NCBI GenBank assembly: GCA_947652115.1
Contig: OX393570.1
Location: 172,006 to 236,005, forward strand
Direction: 5' to 3'
Source: Blastomussa wellsi
Lineage: Eukaryota > Cnidaria > Anthozoa > Scleractinia > Plerogyridae
DNA length: 64,000 bases
Position 1 is the first letter of the stretch. Every line of letters starts with the position of its first letter. Both the position numbers and the translations under genes were made by a program. Below the pieces are notes generated by a model. That model saw only the letters and a list, made by a program, of their open reading frames with translations. It ran no database searches and had not been told where the DNA came from. This document shows, one piece after another, positions 1-11,578 of the stretch.

Positions 1-201
1 AAGTATGGCGCGCCTTGCCCAGGCAAAGCAATTTCCTTTGTAATTTGGGGTTTTAAAATACAGTAATTCTAGGTTTTCGATGTCAATCATTCAAAGTGGC
101 CACTAAAACAGTTAAGCTATTCGCCCTAGTACATAAGCCCTTGTTGAATTTTTACTCATAACAAAACCTAGTAATTTGTTTTCAATGACTTGGTGTACCA
201 G

Positions 202-3200
202 GTGTTGGAGTTAGCCAAGAAAATTACCAAGAAGAGTGATCCCGATGAAGCAAAGTTGCGATTCAAAGATCTAATAAATGGTTCCAGCATGTATTATAAT
301 GAAGGTGATATCCCTGCGAACGAGTCTGATGCAAATGCGCACAAAGTCTGTAGCACCGCGAAGGACGCAGAAAGGTATTGCCCTAGTAGAACAGCTGCAA
401 TGAAGAACTGGTTTGCTCATACTAAGCAGGTAAAAATAATACCCACGACTGTAAACGGATTTTATATCATTCTTTTTTTTTTTAAATCAAGCGCACGTTG
501 TATACCGCCGTGTAGTTTACGTACAGTTCATATATACATATATCTTATTAGACGTTTTGTTGTGAAGTATCGCTGAGTATTTTTATGAGTTGTGCCGTAT
601 TTTGACGAGCCCGTAGGGCGATGATTTTGTTTGGTAATGAAATATCTGTTAGCAGGGCGTAAATATTTGCCCATTAGCGTGCAACGCTTCCGCTGCCTCG
701 CCACCTTTTCCTTTATATTTAAAAGTAACAGCATGTTAAAGTCACTTGTATAGGACTATTATGCAGCAATGATCGTTATGTAATAGCACAGGGCACGCGT
801 GGGGTCTGTGGAAGGGGTATGGCTGCTTCAATATATTGAACCCCCCTGCTTGTAGATGTCATTCTTTCATTCGTTCATGCTTTTCTTCGCTGGATGCGCG
901 TTCGAATTTGCATCTAACAGATATTAAAGCTTGCATGAGCAATATAATAATAAATAAAAGCCAGGGAATAACTCTCCCAAAGGCGTGGATTGATATTGCA
1001 CCAAGTGAAAAAGCAGCAGGAATTATATATGTTGCCGGCCAAGGTCCAAAATACGCGTGATGCGCGTGATCAAATTGCGTTCTTTGCATTCCATGCATGC
1101 TTAGTGGAAGAACATCGGAATGTAGCAAAAATCGAGTCAAAGGCCCACTACATAACTGCCGCGCATGCGTTTGTGATGGCAACGTTGAGATTAGGATTGC
1201 GTGCTCCTCTTGTCGCCCGCAGTTACAGGGTATTAAAGGCGCGAGAAACTTCTTTTGTCTCCCTTAGAAAGTTTTAGGCAACGTCTATTTTTATTTTACT
1301 GTAAAATATGTAAGAAGCTATATACTGATTATTATTGATTATTATTATTACAAGGCACATTGTGATCGTCCGGGTGGAAGTAGTTCTGAAACGAGCTGTT
1401 GTTTGTGACCGATGTTTCACAAATTGAGAGGTAGCCATCTGTGAAACGTTGTTGTCAGTCGATGATGTTCGTTGATTCTGATAACATCATCGACTGAACT
1501 CAACGTCATACAACAACAGCAGTTCTTTTTACGATTGCTCAGGGGGGGGGGGTCCAGGATTCTTTTTAGGAGGGGATGCACCACTAAGGAGTGACGTAAG
1601 CAGAATGCCAGTTATATTACAAAGCCTAGATCCGCCCCTGTTACTCCCATCCGGACGATCATTTCAATTGCGTGACGTAAAACTAAAACCAAAGCAATCA
1701 CTCTGGCCAATCAAACTGGACAGAGACGATCCAATAAACCAATCAAAAATGTAAGGAAATACATGTAGCTGGCGCCAAACGCGGGAAAAGAAGTGCACTT
1801 GCGAGTCGCGATCGGTTTTACTTGTGCGCGTAGTAATGCAAAGCCAAATCAAACGGGAACTGCTTTCGACACTCAAGTGAAAATCGCCCTGCCGTGAAGA
1901 ACTAATACTTATTTGATTACATTTCTATCGCAGATTCTAGCAACCCTTGACTATGAGTTGGCAGGATTGTTTCATTTCACAGGCGACTATCATTCCACTC
2001 CAAACTGCCCCATCAAACTCGATTTTGACTTCAATCCGTCAAGTGGTGTACCATTCTACACACAGACTGATGCAAGCTGTTCCAAGGTCGCCAAGTATAA
2101 CATGCCATTCTTTCTCGAGAGACCTGGACCCAGATATGAGTCGATCACGTTGGCAGCGCATGAAGCGAGACCTGGGCACCACACTCAGGTGAGGTCACAT
2201 CTTCACAGCGGTCAAACGCAACAATCCAATGCCACTTCCAGTTTTCGCCCCTTCGAACTTTTGATCTGGGCATTTGACGCAAAAATGTGCAAGACCTTAG
2301 AAGGAAAACGTTAGAAAAAAGTCGCGAAACCAGCTGGACAATTTTCTGTCGATGCACAGCGTACCAAATTTAACTTTTCAGCGATTGCCTTAACTTTTCG
2401 CTTGAGAGCAAAGGGTTTTAGAAATTTAAGACGTTTGTACTAGACAGTTTTGGCACGAACCGCGCACGCGCACCAAGTTTGACCACTGAATGAAGGGCGC
2501 AACACTGCGAGACTTGAACATCAATCATGAACTTCAATTGGCTGATGAATTGGTATTTTATTACAGAGGTTAAAATTTATTACAATTAAGGTTAATTTTA
2601 CATTCATTTATGGTTTTTATTACAATTTTGCAGCTCCAGGGCTACACCGAACACTTTTCCGACTCTTGTAAAGGTCCAATTGGTTGGATAGCAGCTAGCA
2701 CTATTTACCTCTCATTTACTGAGGGCTGGGCCCTATACGGTGAGAATCCGCTGATCCCTGAGTACACCACTGCGTATCAAGTTGATCCAGTCAGCAAGTA
2801 TGGGATGCTGAAATGGCAGGTGTGTTGAGAAGGAAAACTTTCTGAGTTCTGCAAGCGAATTTTGTTACTTGAAGATAAAGTTTCGCAGTAGTTTAGTCAA
2901 AGCTTTTGACACTTTTGGTATATTTGTCTTTAAATTTACATTCGGGAGCTCAAGCCAGACCACAACTTTTGTGTTGGATTACGTAACAAAACGACGCTAC
3001 TTTTAAGATCTACTAGGCAGTCACAATGGGTACAACATATTGTTAGGGCTAACTTGCTATAGATTAGGGATCCCATCCATTGGAATCGTGCCATACGTTG
3101 CAATGAATTTCAAATAGACGGACAGAATTTAAATCGACGTGTTATTTACACTGCAGGTTTGGAGAGCTTTACGATTAATGATGGATACTGGGCTCCACTA

Positions 3201-4526
3201 CAAGGGAAAAACACGTGATTGGGCGTTGAAGTTGTTCGAAGACTACGCGTGGGACACAAGCGATGTAGCAGTGAAGGAAGTAACACGCTACCAAAGCATC
3301 CCAGGACAGGCTGTTACTTACATGTTAGGACAACTTGCAATTATGAAATTAAAAGACGAGGCCAATAGTACGCTGAAAGAGAAGCTCAACTTCAAAGACT
3401 TTCATTACCAGGTGATATATAACGCAGCGTTGTTAGTTTTAAACTGAAGATCACTCGCTGATCAACAATACTAAATTTGTTGAGTCAAGGAGTCATAGCC
3501 ATGAGTCAATGAGTCAAATTTTAAATTACCCGAGTTATTTAATTTAAAATAGTGCCCTTACCAACAAATTAAAGGTTACCTCAAGCACACTGGAGTGGAA
3601 ATAATCACAAGCAGACTCGAGTGGAACTGCTGAAATGCAAACAAACCTGAGTAGAATTATCCACGAGCCGAAAGTGGAGAGCTTCTAAGCTTATTTGTAA
3701 AGATAGTAACCGTAAAAATTCATTGACTCAAGGACTCATGACTCATTAACTCGCTTCATTTATAAAACTGCAGAGGACCTCCTGATCATCTAGTATTTGT
3801 CGGTCTAAATTACGACATCTTAGTTGTTACTCTCGTGTAATGTTTTATGACTGCCCTTGCATTGGTTAGCCTACTTGGGTAGCAGTTCAACTCCATGATC
3901 ATGGCAAAAATATGCCCTCAAAACTGACAAAACGAGTGGCAAAGCAGCAAACCAATGAGCTGGACCACGCCCGAGAAAAGCCCGCAAATACGCAGCGGGC
4001 TGCTTCTCGGTAATTTGTAAACGCCCCTTTTACTTTTACGACCGCTTCACAGTCTTCAAGCATTTTGTGCAGCCATTGTCATTGGTTTCTCGTCCGGACA
4101 GATTTCGTTGATGGGTACCACAGTAATAAACAACAGGGTTAGATCAATTCGTCATCTCAAATACACTATAACTAGCTAATGAACAACAGGCTTCTTTTTT
4201 TTTCCTTCAAGATACGTTTTGTTTATTGCATATGTTGACGTGAAAGCTGCTGCAAGAGCGAGCCTGCTAAATTTTCCGATTGATTTGTATCTGCCAGAAT
4301 TTTCAAAAAGGCTCATAGAGTCATTTGTTATTTTTAGGTTTTGCGCCAAGGTCCTTCACCACTCAGTTACCTTCAGGAGAGTGTGAGGAAATACATCTCC
4401 TGTGTGAAGGATAGGGAACAGAATGGCTGTGATGAAGTCATGGACCCGCCAGCTCCTAAATCCCGCGGGGCTCTGCAGCAATCATCAGTGTTTGGCGAAG
4501 TCGGAGTCTCGCCTTGGGTTGTCTGA
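202..4526 (+). CDS. DUF885-family protein, 3' part of gene (copy 1)
   Basis: Five exons are visible: 202-429, 1934-2188, 2634-2819, 3157-3411 and 4338-4526 (TGA stop), 370 codons plus stop. All junctions are GT-AG and in phase 0. The gene starts left of the window; comparison with copy 2 suggests three exons are missing. Exon 2 ends with HEARPGHHTQ and exon 3 carries EGWALYGE, the two signature motifs of DUF885 (PF05960), a family with a HExx-type metallopeptidase-like motif. Exon 4 carries RALRLMMDTGLH and the IPGQAVTYMLG segment, also typical. Catalysis and substrate are unknown; a zinc peptidase or hydrolase role is inference. The first His-Glu and both following His are kept, so this copy could be active. 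It converges with its paralogue at 6727-14051. Confidence 0.88.
1363..1661. mobile_element. Inverted-repeat element with nested insert
   Basis: The ends are inverted copies (tgatcgtccgg at 1363, ccggacgatca ending at 1661). Inside is a perfect 15-bp hairpin (arms 1455-1469 and 1483-1497, 13-nt loop). A second repeat fragment runs from the G-run near 1542 to a gatccgcccctg-like end near 1641. It lies in an intron of DUF885 copy 1. The family is not identified. Confidence 0.55.
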
Positions 4527-4628
4527 CGTAAAATTCATAAGCGTTAGCTTGAGTAACATGTTTTTTTGCTAAGATTTATATGCATGCGCTAGGCACTAGC
4601 CTGTTCTACCCTTCCCGATTTTGATGAA

Positions 4629-4634
4629 AATAAA
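4629..4634 (+). promoter_or_regulatory. Polyadenylation signal for DUF885 copy 1
   Basis: AATAAA lies about 100 bp after the stop codon at 4526, on the coding strand. Its position fits a 3' end signal; cleavage there is not shown. Confidence 0.45.
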
Positions 4635-4759
4635 AAACAGTGCTGGATCCACATTAATTTTTCCCAATTTTCGTACGCGAGTTTCCCCAAGACCTGTATG
4701 GAATCACACGGTGCAATGCAGAGGAATTCACCTGCAAAATTCAAATCAATATTTTTGGA

Positions 4760-4900
4760 GGCGAGCGTGGCTTAGTGGTTAGGGTTAGGGTGTTAGTGGT
4801 TAGGGTGCTGGATATGGAGGTCCCGGGTTCATCTTCTCTGTCACTAGATGAATTTGTGTTCGATGATAACGAATTCAACTCCTCCACGCTTTGTAAACAG
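4760..4900 (+). mobile_element. tRNA-derived SINE
   Basis: An A-box-like tggcttagtgg and a B-box-like ggtcccgggttc are spaced as in a tRNA head. A non-tRNA body with the cnidarian-type aactcctccacgc segment follows. The A-box region contains a short tandem duplication of ttagtggttaggg. Confidence 0.55.
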
Positions 4901-5612
4901 GCTAAGAGTTCCAAGCATGTTCTCCTTTGAACTGAAATGATCTTTGTCCCGTCTGGTGTTCATCCGGTTGATCTGGTGTTAAAATGTTCAAAGTTATTAA
5001 TTTGTAGATACATTCAGGGCTAGACTCAGTGTTCATCAATACAGAGGTATTACTAGAGGTGAAGTGCTCAGGTTTATAGTCATCCATTTCAGTCTGCTGA
5101 ACAGTCAGATGACGAGTCGCTCTGAGGTATCTTGACATTAAGAATTACTGTAGCCGAATATTTCTGTAGTCTAAAAACTCGAATAAAATTTTGCTGCGAT
5201 GTCGATCCCCTAATAGCCTATCGGCATAGTCGATGATCATTAAAGTCTTGTGGTAAAACGATTTTGATAGTTTTTAAGAGATTTTAACGTTTCAGGACTT
5301 TGTTGCAAATTACATCAGTGCACGAATGCCCAGTTAATTGCTCGTCCGAAGTGAAAGACATGATAAAAGACTGATAAAAGTTTGTGAATATCTACTGGTT
5401 TTGTCATTGTTCCCTTGTGAATGATCTCAATTATACAACGAAAATAAAACTTGTTAACAAGTTATTAAAATAATTTAGGTTCAGTGGCGATAACCATGCA
5501 TGGATTCCGACCTTTCAATCCAGGATAAAGTGCGTTTCAAATGATTCACTTTTCACTTGCTCCGAAGTGTAGCATAAAGGGTGCAAGAGATAAAAATCTG
5601 AAAGGTTAGTTA

Positions 5613-5735
5613 TCCCCACTCACCCTCTCCCCTTTCGGGACTTAATCCCCCACTCATCTTCGCCTCCTTCGGGACTTAGTCCCCACCCATCCTCTCCCCC
5701 TTCGGGACTTGGCTCCTCACTCACCCTCGCTCCTT
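5613..5735. repeat. Tandem repeat, about 34-bp unit
   Basis: Three to four imperfect units follow one another, each with a CCCACTCA-like start and a CCTTCGGGACTT core. It is non-coding and lies between the convergent DUF885 genes. Confidence 0.7.
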
Positions 5736-6726
5736 TTTTAGGCGACTAAAGAAGGTAAAATTTTATTTCGTTTTTAGTGTTTTACTCCACCTTATTTCAA
5801 ACTTATATAACGTCTCAAATTCCCAACGGCCAAATGTAATATAATGTTAAAGCTAGGGTCGCTTATCTCAGCAGAGATTGCGCGCTAGATATGGTTCAGT
5901 AACCTCCGGTCCAGTGCACGCCCATTAGGTCTAACTCCAACCGGAATAATATGATTTTCCTTCAATCTGATCATAACCACTGTGCGCTATAGTAGGTCTC
6001 TGGGCAAATTATAAAGTTTAAGGTGAATTGTGTTATTAATTTATGGTCCTTTGACATTTTTCTGTGCATGTGAAATCTCTTTGAGGTACTACAGACAAAA
6101 CCATATCCTCACATTCGATAATACGAGCTAGTCTATATGCAATTCTACTTTCAGATAATGCCGAAGTACATTAAGGGAAATCTTCGTTTCGAAACCCCAT
6201 TGATTTTTATTCAACTTGGTTTTCGCAAAATATCGTGATTTGCCAGTGCCTCGCCACGGACAAATCACGATATTTCGCTGTACGTCTCGTTCAATAATTG
6301 TTAAATATTGCTTGTATTTTCACATAAAAATCACAGGAAATATGATGTTGTCGATGGGTGATACGCTGTACATGCGCATTATAGTGACAATGACTCTTTA
6401 AAGATCCCGCGGATTGCCCGGCTTACCAGCGTTATTAATATTTTATATTTTATAATTTCTGAGCTTATAGCTTGATAGACGCCGGATAAAAACAAACTAA
6501 AAACAAACTATTTCATTAAGACAAAAGTGAAGCAAGAAATATCAAAGCAGTTGATCTTGAGAAAGGGTTAATTTGGTACACCGTTTTGCCCTTCTATTTG
6601 ATGTGTTGGGTGATTGGCCCTAGTGTACTCTGGGTGCGAAGAGTATAAATAAGTAAGTACCTTATCTTTGCAAAGTGCAAATACAAGAAATAATTAATTG
6701 TAAAATCCAATAACTTTAACTTTAAC

Positions 6727-9700
6727 TTAAAAAATTTTGAAGGAGTGATGGGACGTTTTTAGGGAATGCTGTTTATTTGGTATGTTCTCTGTATCCTTTG
6801 GTGATCGTAGGAACTCTTCACAGTCAGGCTGACTGTTGACATCCTTCGCGCAGACTATGTATTTACGAATGCTCTCTTTGAGATAATTCAGAGGTGAAGG
6901 GCCACGTCGGAGAACCTTCAAAAATAAAGAAATATAAGTTATTGTGGACAGTGATTGAAGACCATTCTTTGGATCTGATTGTTGTACAATTGGTTGTAAA
7001 GTTAGAAAACTCGAGAAAATCCTCTTTTGACTCTTTTAAATTTTTAAAGAGCATTGTTGTTAATTTGATGTGTCGGCCCAGCAACTTTTAAGGGCTCTAA
7101 GCGTCTTATTCTTAACGGAACGCCTTTTTAATTAATTGAATGATAAGTTTAAAAAATTCTATTCAATGAACTTATCCAAGTTAAAATATATATAAAAAAG
7201 TACCTGAAAGTGAAAATCTTTCAAATTGAACTGTTTTCCCAGAGCTTTCTCTGCTTCCTCTTTCAGCTCCAAGATTGACAGCTGTCCGAGCATGTAAGTG
7301 ACAGCCTGTCCCGGGATGCTTTGGTAGCGAGTCACCTCTTTTCCCACCTTGTCACTGGTGTCCCACGCATAATCAGCAAACAGCTTTAACGCCCAGTCAC
7401 GTGATTTGCCTTTGAAATGTAATCCTGTGTCTACTACCAATCGTAAGGCGCGCCAAATCTGAAGAAAGACATATAACAAAACAACGTTGTGTGACGTAAA
7501 AATATTATTTGAGACAATCAACTGCCGTATCCTGGTAGTCGTTAGCCAAATCATGGTAAAAAAAAAATTAATTTGAGAGAGGAGTATGTACTAGTGTCTA
7601 GTCCCTTTCGCGCGCCTTTTATTAGGGCTGAAGCCTACCGCGAGAAAAGAGTGTCCACGATAACTTGCATGCGCATACTCCAAAGGAGCCAATGAATAAC
7701 AAGAATGCGCGTGTTAGAGTTAAACGTGCTCGCCCAAATCGCGTCCAAGCGCGCGACTCTATTTAATAAAATATATTCAACTCCCAGCTCCTGTTAATGA
7801 TTATTTCATTTACCTGCCATTTGAGCATGCCGTATTTGGTCAGCAAATCGCCTCTGTAGGTGTCGGTATATTTTGATACCAAGGGGTTTTCGGCGTAAAG
7901 GGCCCAGCCCTCCGAAAACTCTAAATAGTAGGTGTTCTGTTGAATCCATGAAATGGGATCCTTACAGCTGTCCTGGAAATGCTCCACATATCCTTGACTC
8001 TGCAATCAAATACATATTACTCTCTTGGATCTTACTCAACATAAGTGTTACTATCAGTAAAGGTGGAACAGAAAATCGATGGGAAAGTCTGCTATCGTGG
8101 ATAGAGTTTTTCGTTACGCCCTAATTGTCTATTCAACCTTGTGTTTTGCAAAAAAACTCATGGACGTTTTTTACTTCATTCATGTAAGTGAAAAACGAAG
8201 CATATCATCATCGTCGTCTCTGGGCGTAAATACTGTCTGATGCCAAGATGGGTATTATTTAGCAGCTCTCGTAAGGTCTCACATGAATGGCTTGCGACGC
8301 ATTGAGAGGACAAAAGAACAAACAACAGGAACAATGCCCCTAGCCCCTAAAACAATAGCAACTGCTGCCAGGAGAATTACAAACTTACGAGAGCTGCTAC
8401 CCTACCGATGTTTTCATTGAACCCATTTTGTACCAGTCGAGAAATCAATCAATCAACCAATCAGTTCAGGGAGTATTCACCAAATTAATGCCACGATGAC
8501 TAACAACGTTACGTCCGAAGCTTGGCAAGATTTGTCCGAATTTTCATGCACGGCCACAGTTAATCTAGTGAAAATACGTTTCGTTCATAATTTGTTGGAT
8601 AATAAACTATTTCCGAATTCCGAGTTCTCTTTTGTCTCAGTGTCAAAACGAGTCTAAGTGCGAAACCATTCATATAAAAATGTGTTTTACCTGCATGTTC
8701 ATCGTAAAAGGGAACTCGGCCTATGGCGTCTACAGCTTATATCAGGCGATATTGGGAGGGTCTTTGCAGAGTAATTATTAAATATTCAGTTTTTTTATGA
8801 AAGTAAGTTAAATATTGACCATAACCATGAGAAACTCCAAACCTGTGTGTAGTGACCAGGGGTAGCCTCGTGTGCGTTTATGGTCCATTCCTCATTCTTG
8901 GGCCCAGGTTTTTGCAGAAAGAAAGGAATAGAGTAGATGGGAGGACTGGAACACGCTGAATCGCTTTCACGGAATGTTGCAGCGGCAGAAGAAGGGTTGA
9001 AGTCTGGCATGAGTTCAACCGGGCAGTTTGGAGTGGATTGGTAAGGACCGGTAAAATGGAACAAATCGATGGTTTTCGGATCAAGAGTGGCCGTAATCTG
9101 AGATCAGTTCAAAAGAGATTAAAAATCTGATTAATTTCGACATATTATCATTTACTTTACTGTTATTATGCAGGTTGGGCAGCAGGGGTGACGCTGTGGC
9201 CCGGGTTCGAACCCTGGACCCTACGTCACATGTGGTTTGAGGTCAACCTCGTAACAGGAATTTGATGAGGGTTCTCTTCTTTGAACGAGAGCTTTTTTAC
9301 TGGTTCCAGTCCGATCTGAAAACAGTGGATGGAGATCCGCTCTGTAAAAATTAAAGCCTGAGCGAATTCCTGAGATTTATATCAAAGACCTTTGTTTCTT
9401 AACGAACCAACTTGGATGATTTAATTGAGGATTGCGGTCGTATTTAGGACTTACCTCTCGTGCATGTGAAAACCAGTTTTGCATGGCATTCCAGCGAACT
9501 GGACAATTCTTCATGGCTCCAGGGATTGAACTACATAGCTTGTGAGCAGCTGCATTCGACTCGTTCTTTGGAATGTCTTGCTTGTTGTAAAACATTTCCG
9601 ATCTGTTCAATATTTTGATAAACTCGTTTTTTGCTTTATGATTGCCATTCTCCTTAGTCACGTTTCGTGCCAAGTTTAACACCTCAAAGAATAATAAAAT

Positions 9701-11523
9701 TATAATTCATTTGTTAAAACTTAAGCCTGTTTATTAATTATAGCTATCGGCTTGCTTGATGGCAAAATAGCGAAGCCTTGAGAAAACTGGGGCTTCTTGA
9801 CTTTGCCTGCGTTTTCGCAGCATCGACAGTCGCGTATTTTGGCATCGCGCGCGAATGAATCACTAGTTACACTATAATTTCTCTTTATTAACTGGGTTGA
9901 TAATGTGAATTGGCCACCGTAAAGAGATTCAAGAGCTGACGTTTCGAGCGTTAGCCCTTGGGCTAAACGTCAGCTCTCGAATCTCTTTCCGGTGGTCAAT
10001 TCACATTATCAACCCAGTTGATAAAACCAAATTATATTGTTATACTTTCCACCGACGCAGCACCACAGTTTCTCTAGAAACTTATCCCCTCTATTCACTA
10101 GTTACACTAGTCTGTTTACAGCCAACTTTCATTTCTTTTTGTTTTTCTTCTTTCATCTTCATATTATTCTTCTCCTCTTCATTCGTCTTAACTTCATGGA
10201 GTTTTTCTTTCAATTTTCGGGTGGGCGTGTGTCAGCACGGTTTACAGAACCAATTACTGCCTTACCTTGGGATAGTTTTGATTTATAATTGACCAACCAA
10301 GTTCAAAGATTTCATCCGGGGTTTTCTCCGTAGTAGTGAAGTATTGCAGAAGCTTAAGATAGGTCGCCTTCCCATCAAGCTTTTCTCCTGTGGGGAGCCT
10401 CTTCGTTGTCGTTTTGTTTGTCTTCGTTCCACTGATGTAAACATAGTCTAGTGGCAAGCTTGCTAAACCGCTGGACAGGGTACTCGGGGCGCAGTATTGT
10501 AAATGGTCCTTTTCGATATACCTAGAAAATGATATAAAAATCCCTAACTGGAGGCTCTACTCTCATATTGTCTTTCTCCATCCAGGTGTATAAAGAAATG
10601 GTAACGGCGAACTTAAAATTGGCGGTTGATCCTGCGATGGTCTGGCTTCCCATCCAGGGGGACTAAAAAAGAGTAATGCTGCAGACGCCAGGATAAGCTC
10701 AATCAGCTCAGGCGGATGGGCCATTGTATTTCGCTTCCTATGAGGATATAAGGGTAAAGTATGCCTTGGTTGACTAGTGGTGGATCAGTGAATAGTGGAT
10801 CAAGCGACTGGAAGTATTTCTATTCCCCACTGGATGGGATGTTAGTCCATCGCAAGGTCCCGCTCGGCATGCATGCGCATCAAATCACAGGCAGCCCAAG
10901 CTCACGTTGTGATAAGGATCATATTGCATAATAGCTGCCATGGCAAAAATATATCTATGGGAATATTTTAAAACACTTTTTAGCAAACCGAAATACTGCC
11001 AAATCTTAAATAAAATTGCCTTACCTTACTTTCACTGTGTTTTTATTCTTGTCTGAACGCTTATTTTGCCGATTCTTGGCCATTTAGGTGAGTTATCGCT
11101 TTCTGGGTTCCCCACTACAAAGAAAAGAACAAGGCTGTACACTCCAGTTCGGAACGCCCGACGAGCGGAGCGAAAAATCCCAACTTAAAGTGGTCAAACG
11201 GCCTCAAATCCATCGCGAATTCCAAGAAGAAATGTTCTAGTTTCATTTTAACTCAACAGCAACTCAGTCCAGGCTCTGTCATCGATGCCAAGCGGCCGTT
11301 TGCTTTCAAAAATCCAAGGTAAAAAGATCTCCATTGTGCCTGTACACGCTCGTCACGACACACGACCGTTAAGAAACCCCATGACAGCTATTATGCAATA
11401 TGATCCTGATCACAACGTGAGCTTGGGCTGCCTGTGATCAAATTCGCCGGTACAGTAACCGAAGAGTGAAGACATCAGTTGCATGCAACTCCCTATATTA
11501 TAAACCATGTGCTCTCTGCTTAC

Positions 11524-11578
<55 letters not shown>

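Larger units (their letters stand above)
4527..6726. other. Intergenic region between convergent DUF885 genes
   Basis: This 2.2-kb stretch has no supported gene. It holds an AATAAA at 4629-4634 about 100 bp after the copy 1 stop, a tRNA-derived SINE near 4760-4900, and a three- to four-unit tandem repeat at 5613-5735. The remaining ORFs are short, with no recognisable protein. Confidence 0.6.

Noticed and set aside
990..1277. 95-codon ORF in the first visible intron of DUF885 copy 1
   Set aside because: No recognisable domain, overlaps opposite-strand ORFs of similar length, and lies wholly in an intron.
11522..11578. CRISPR-like or regulated repeat array
   Set aside because: Plain AAT microsatellite; CRISPR arrays are not expected in this animal genome and no spacers exist.
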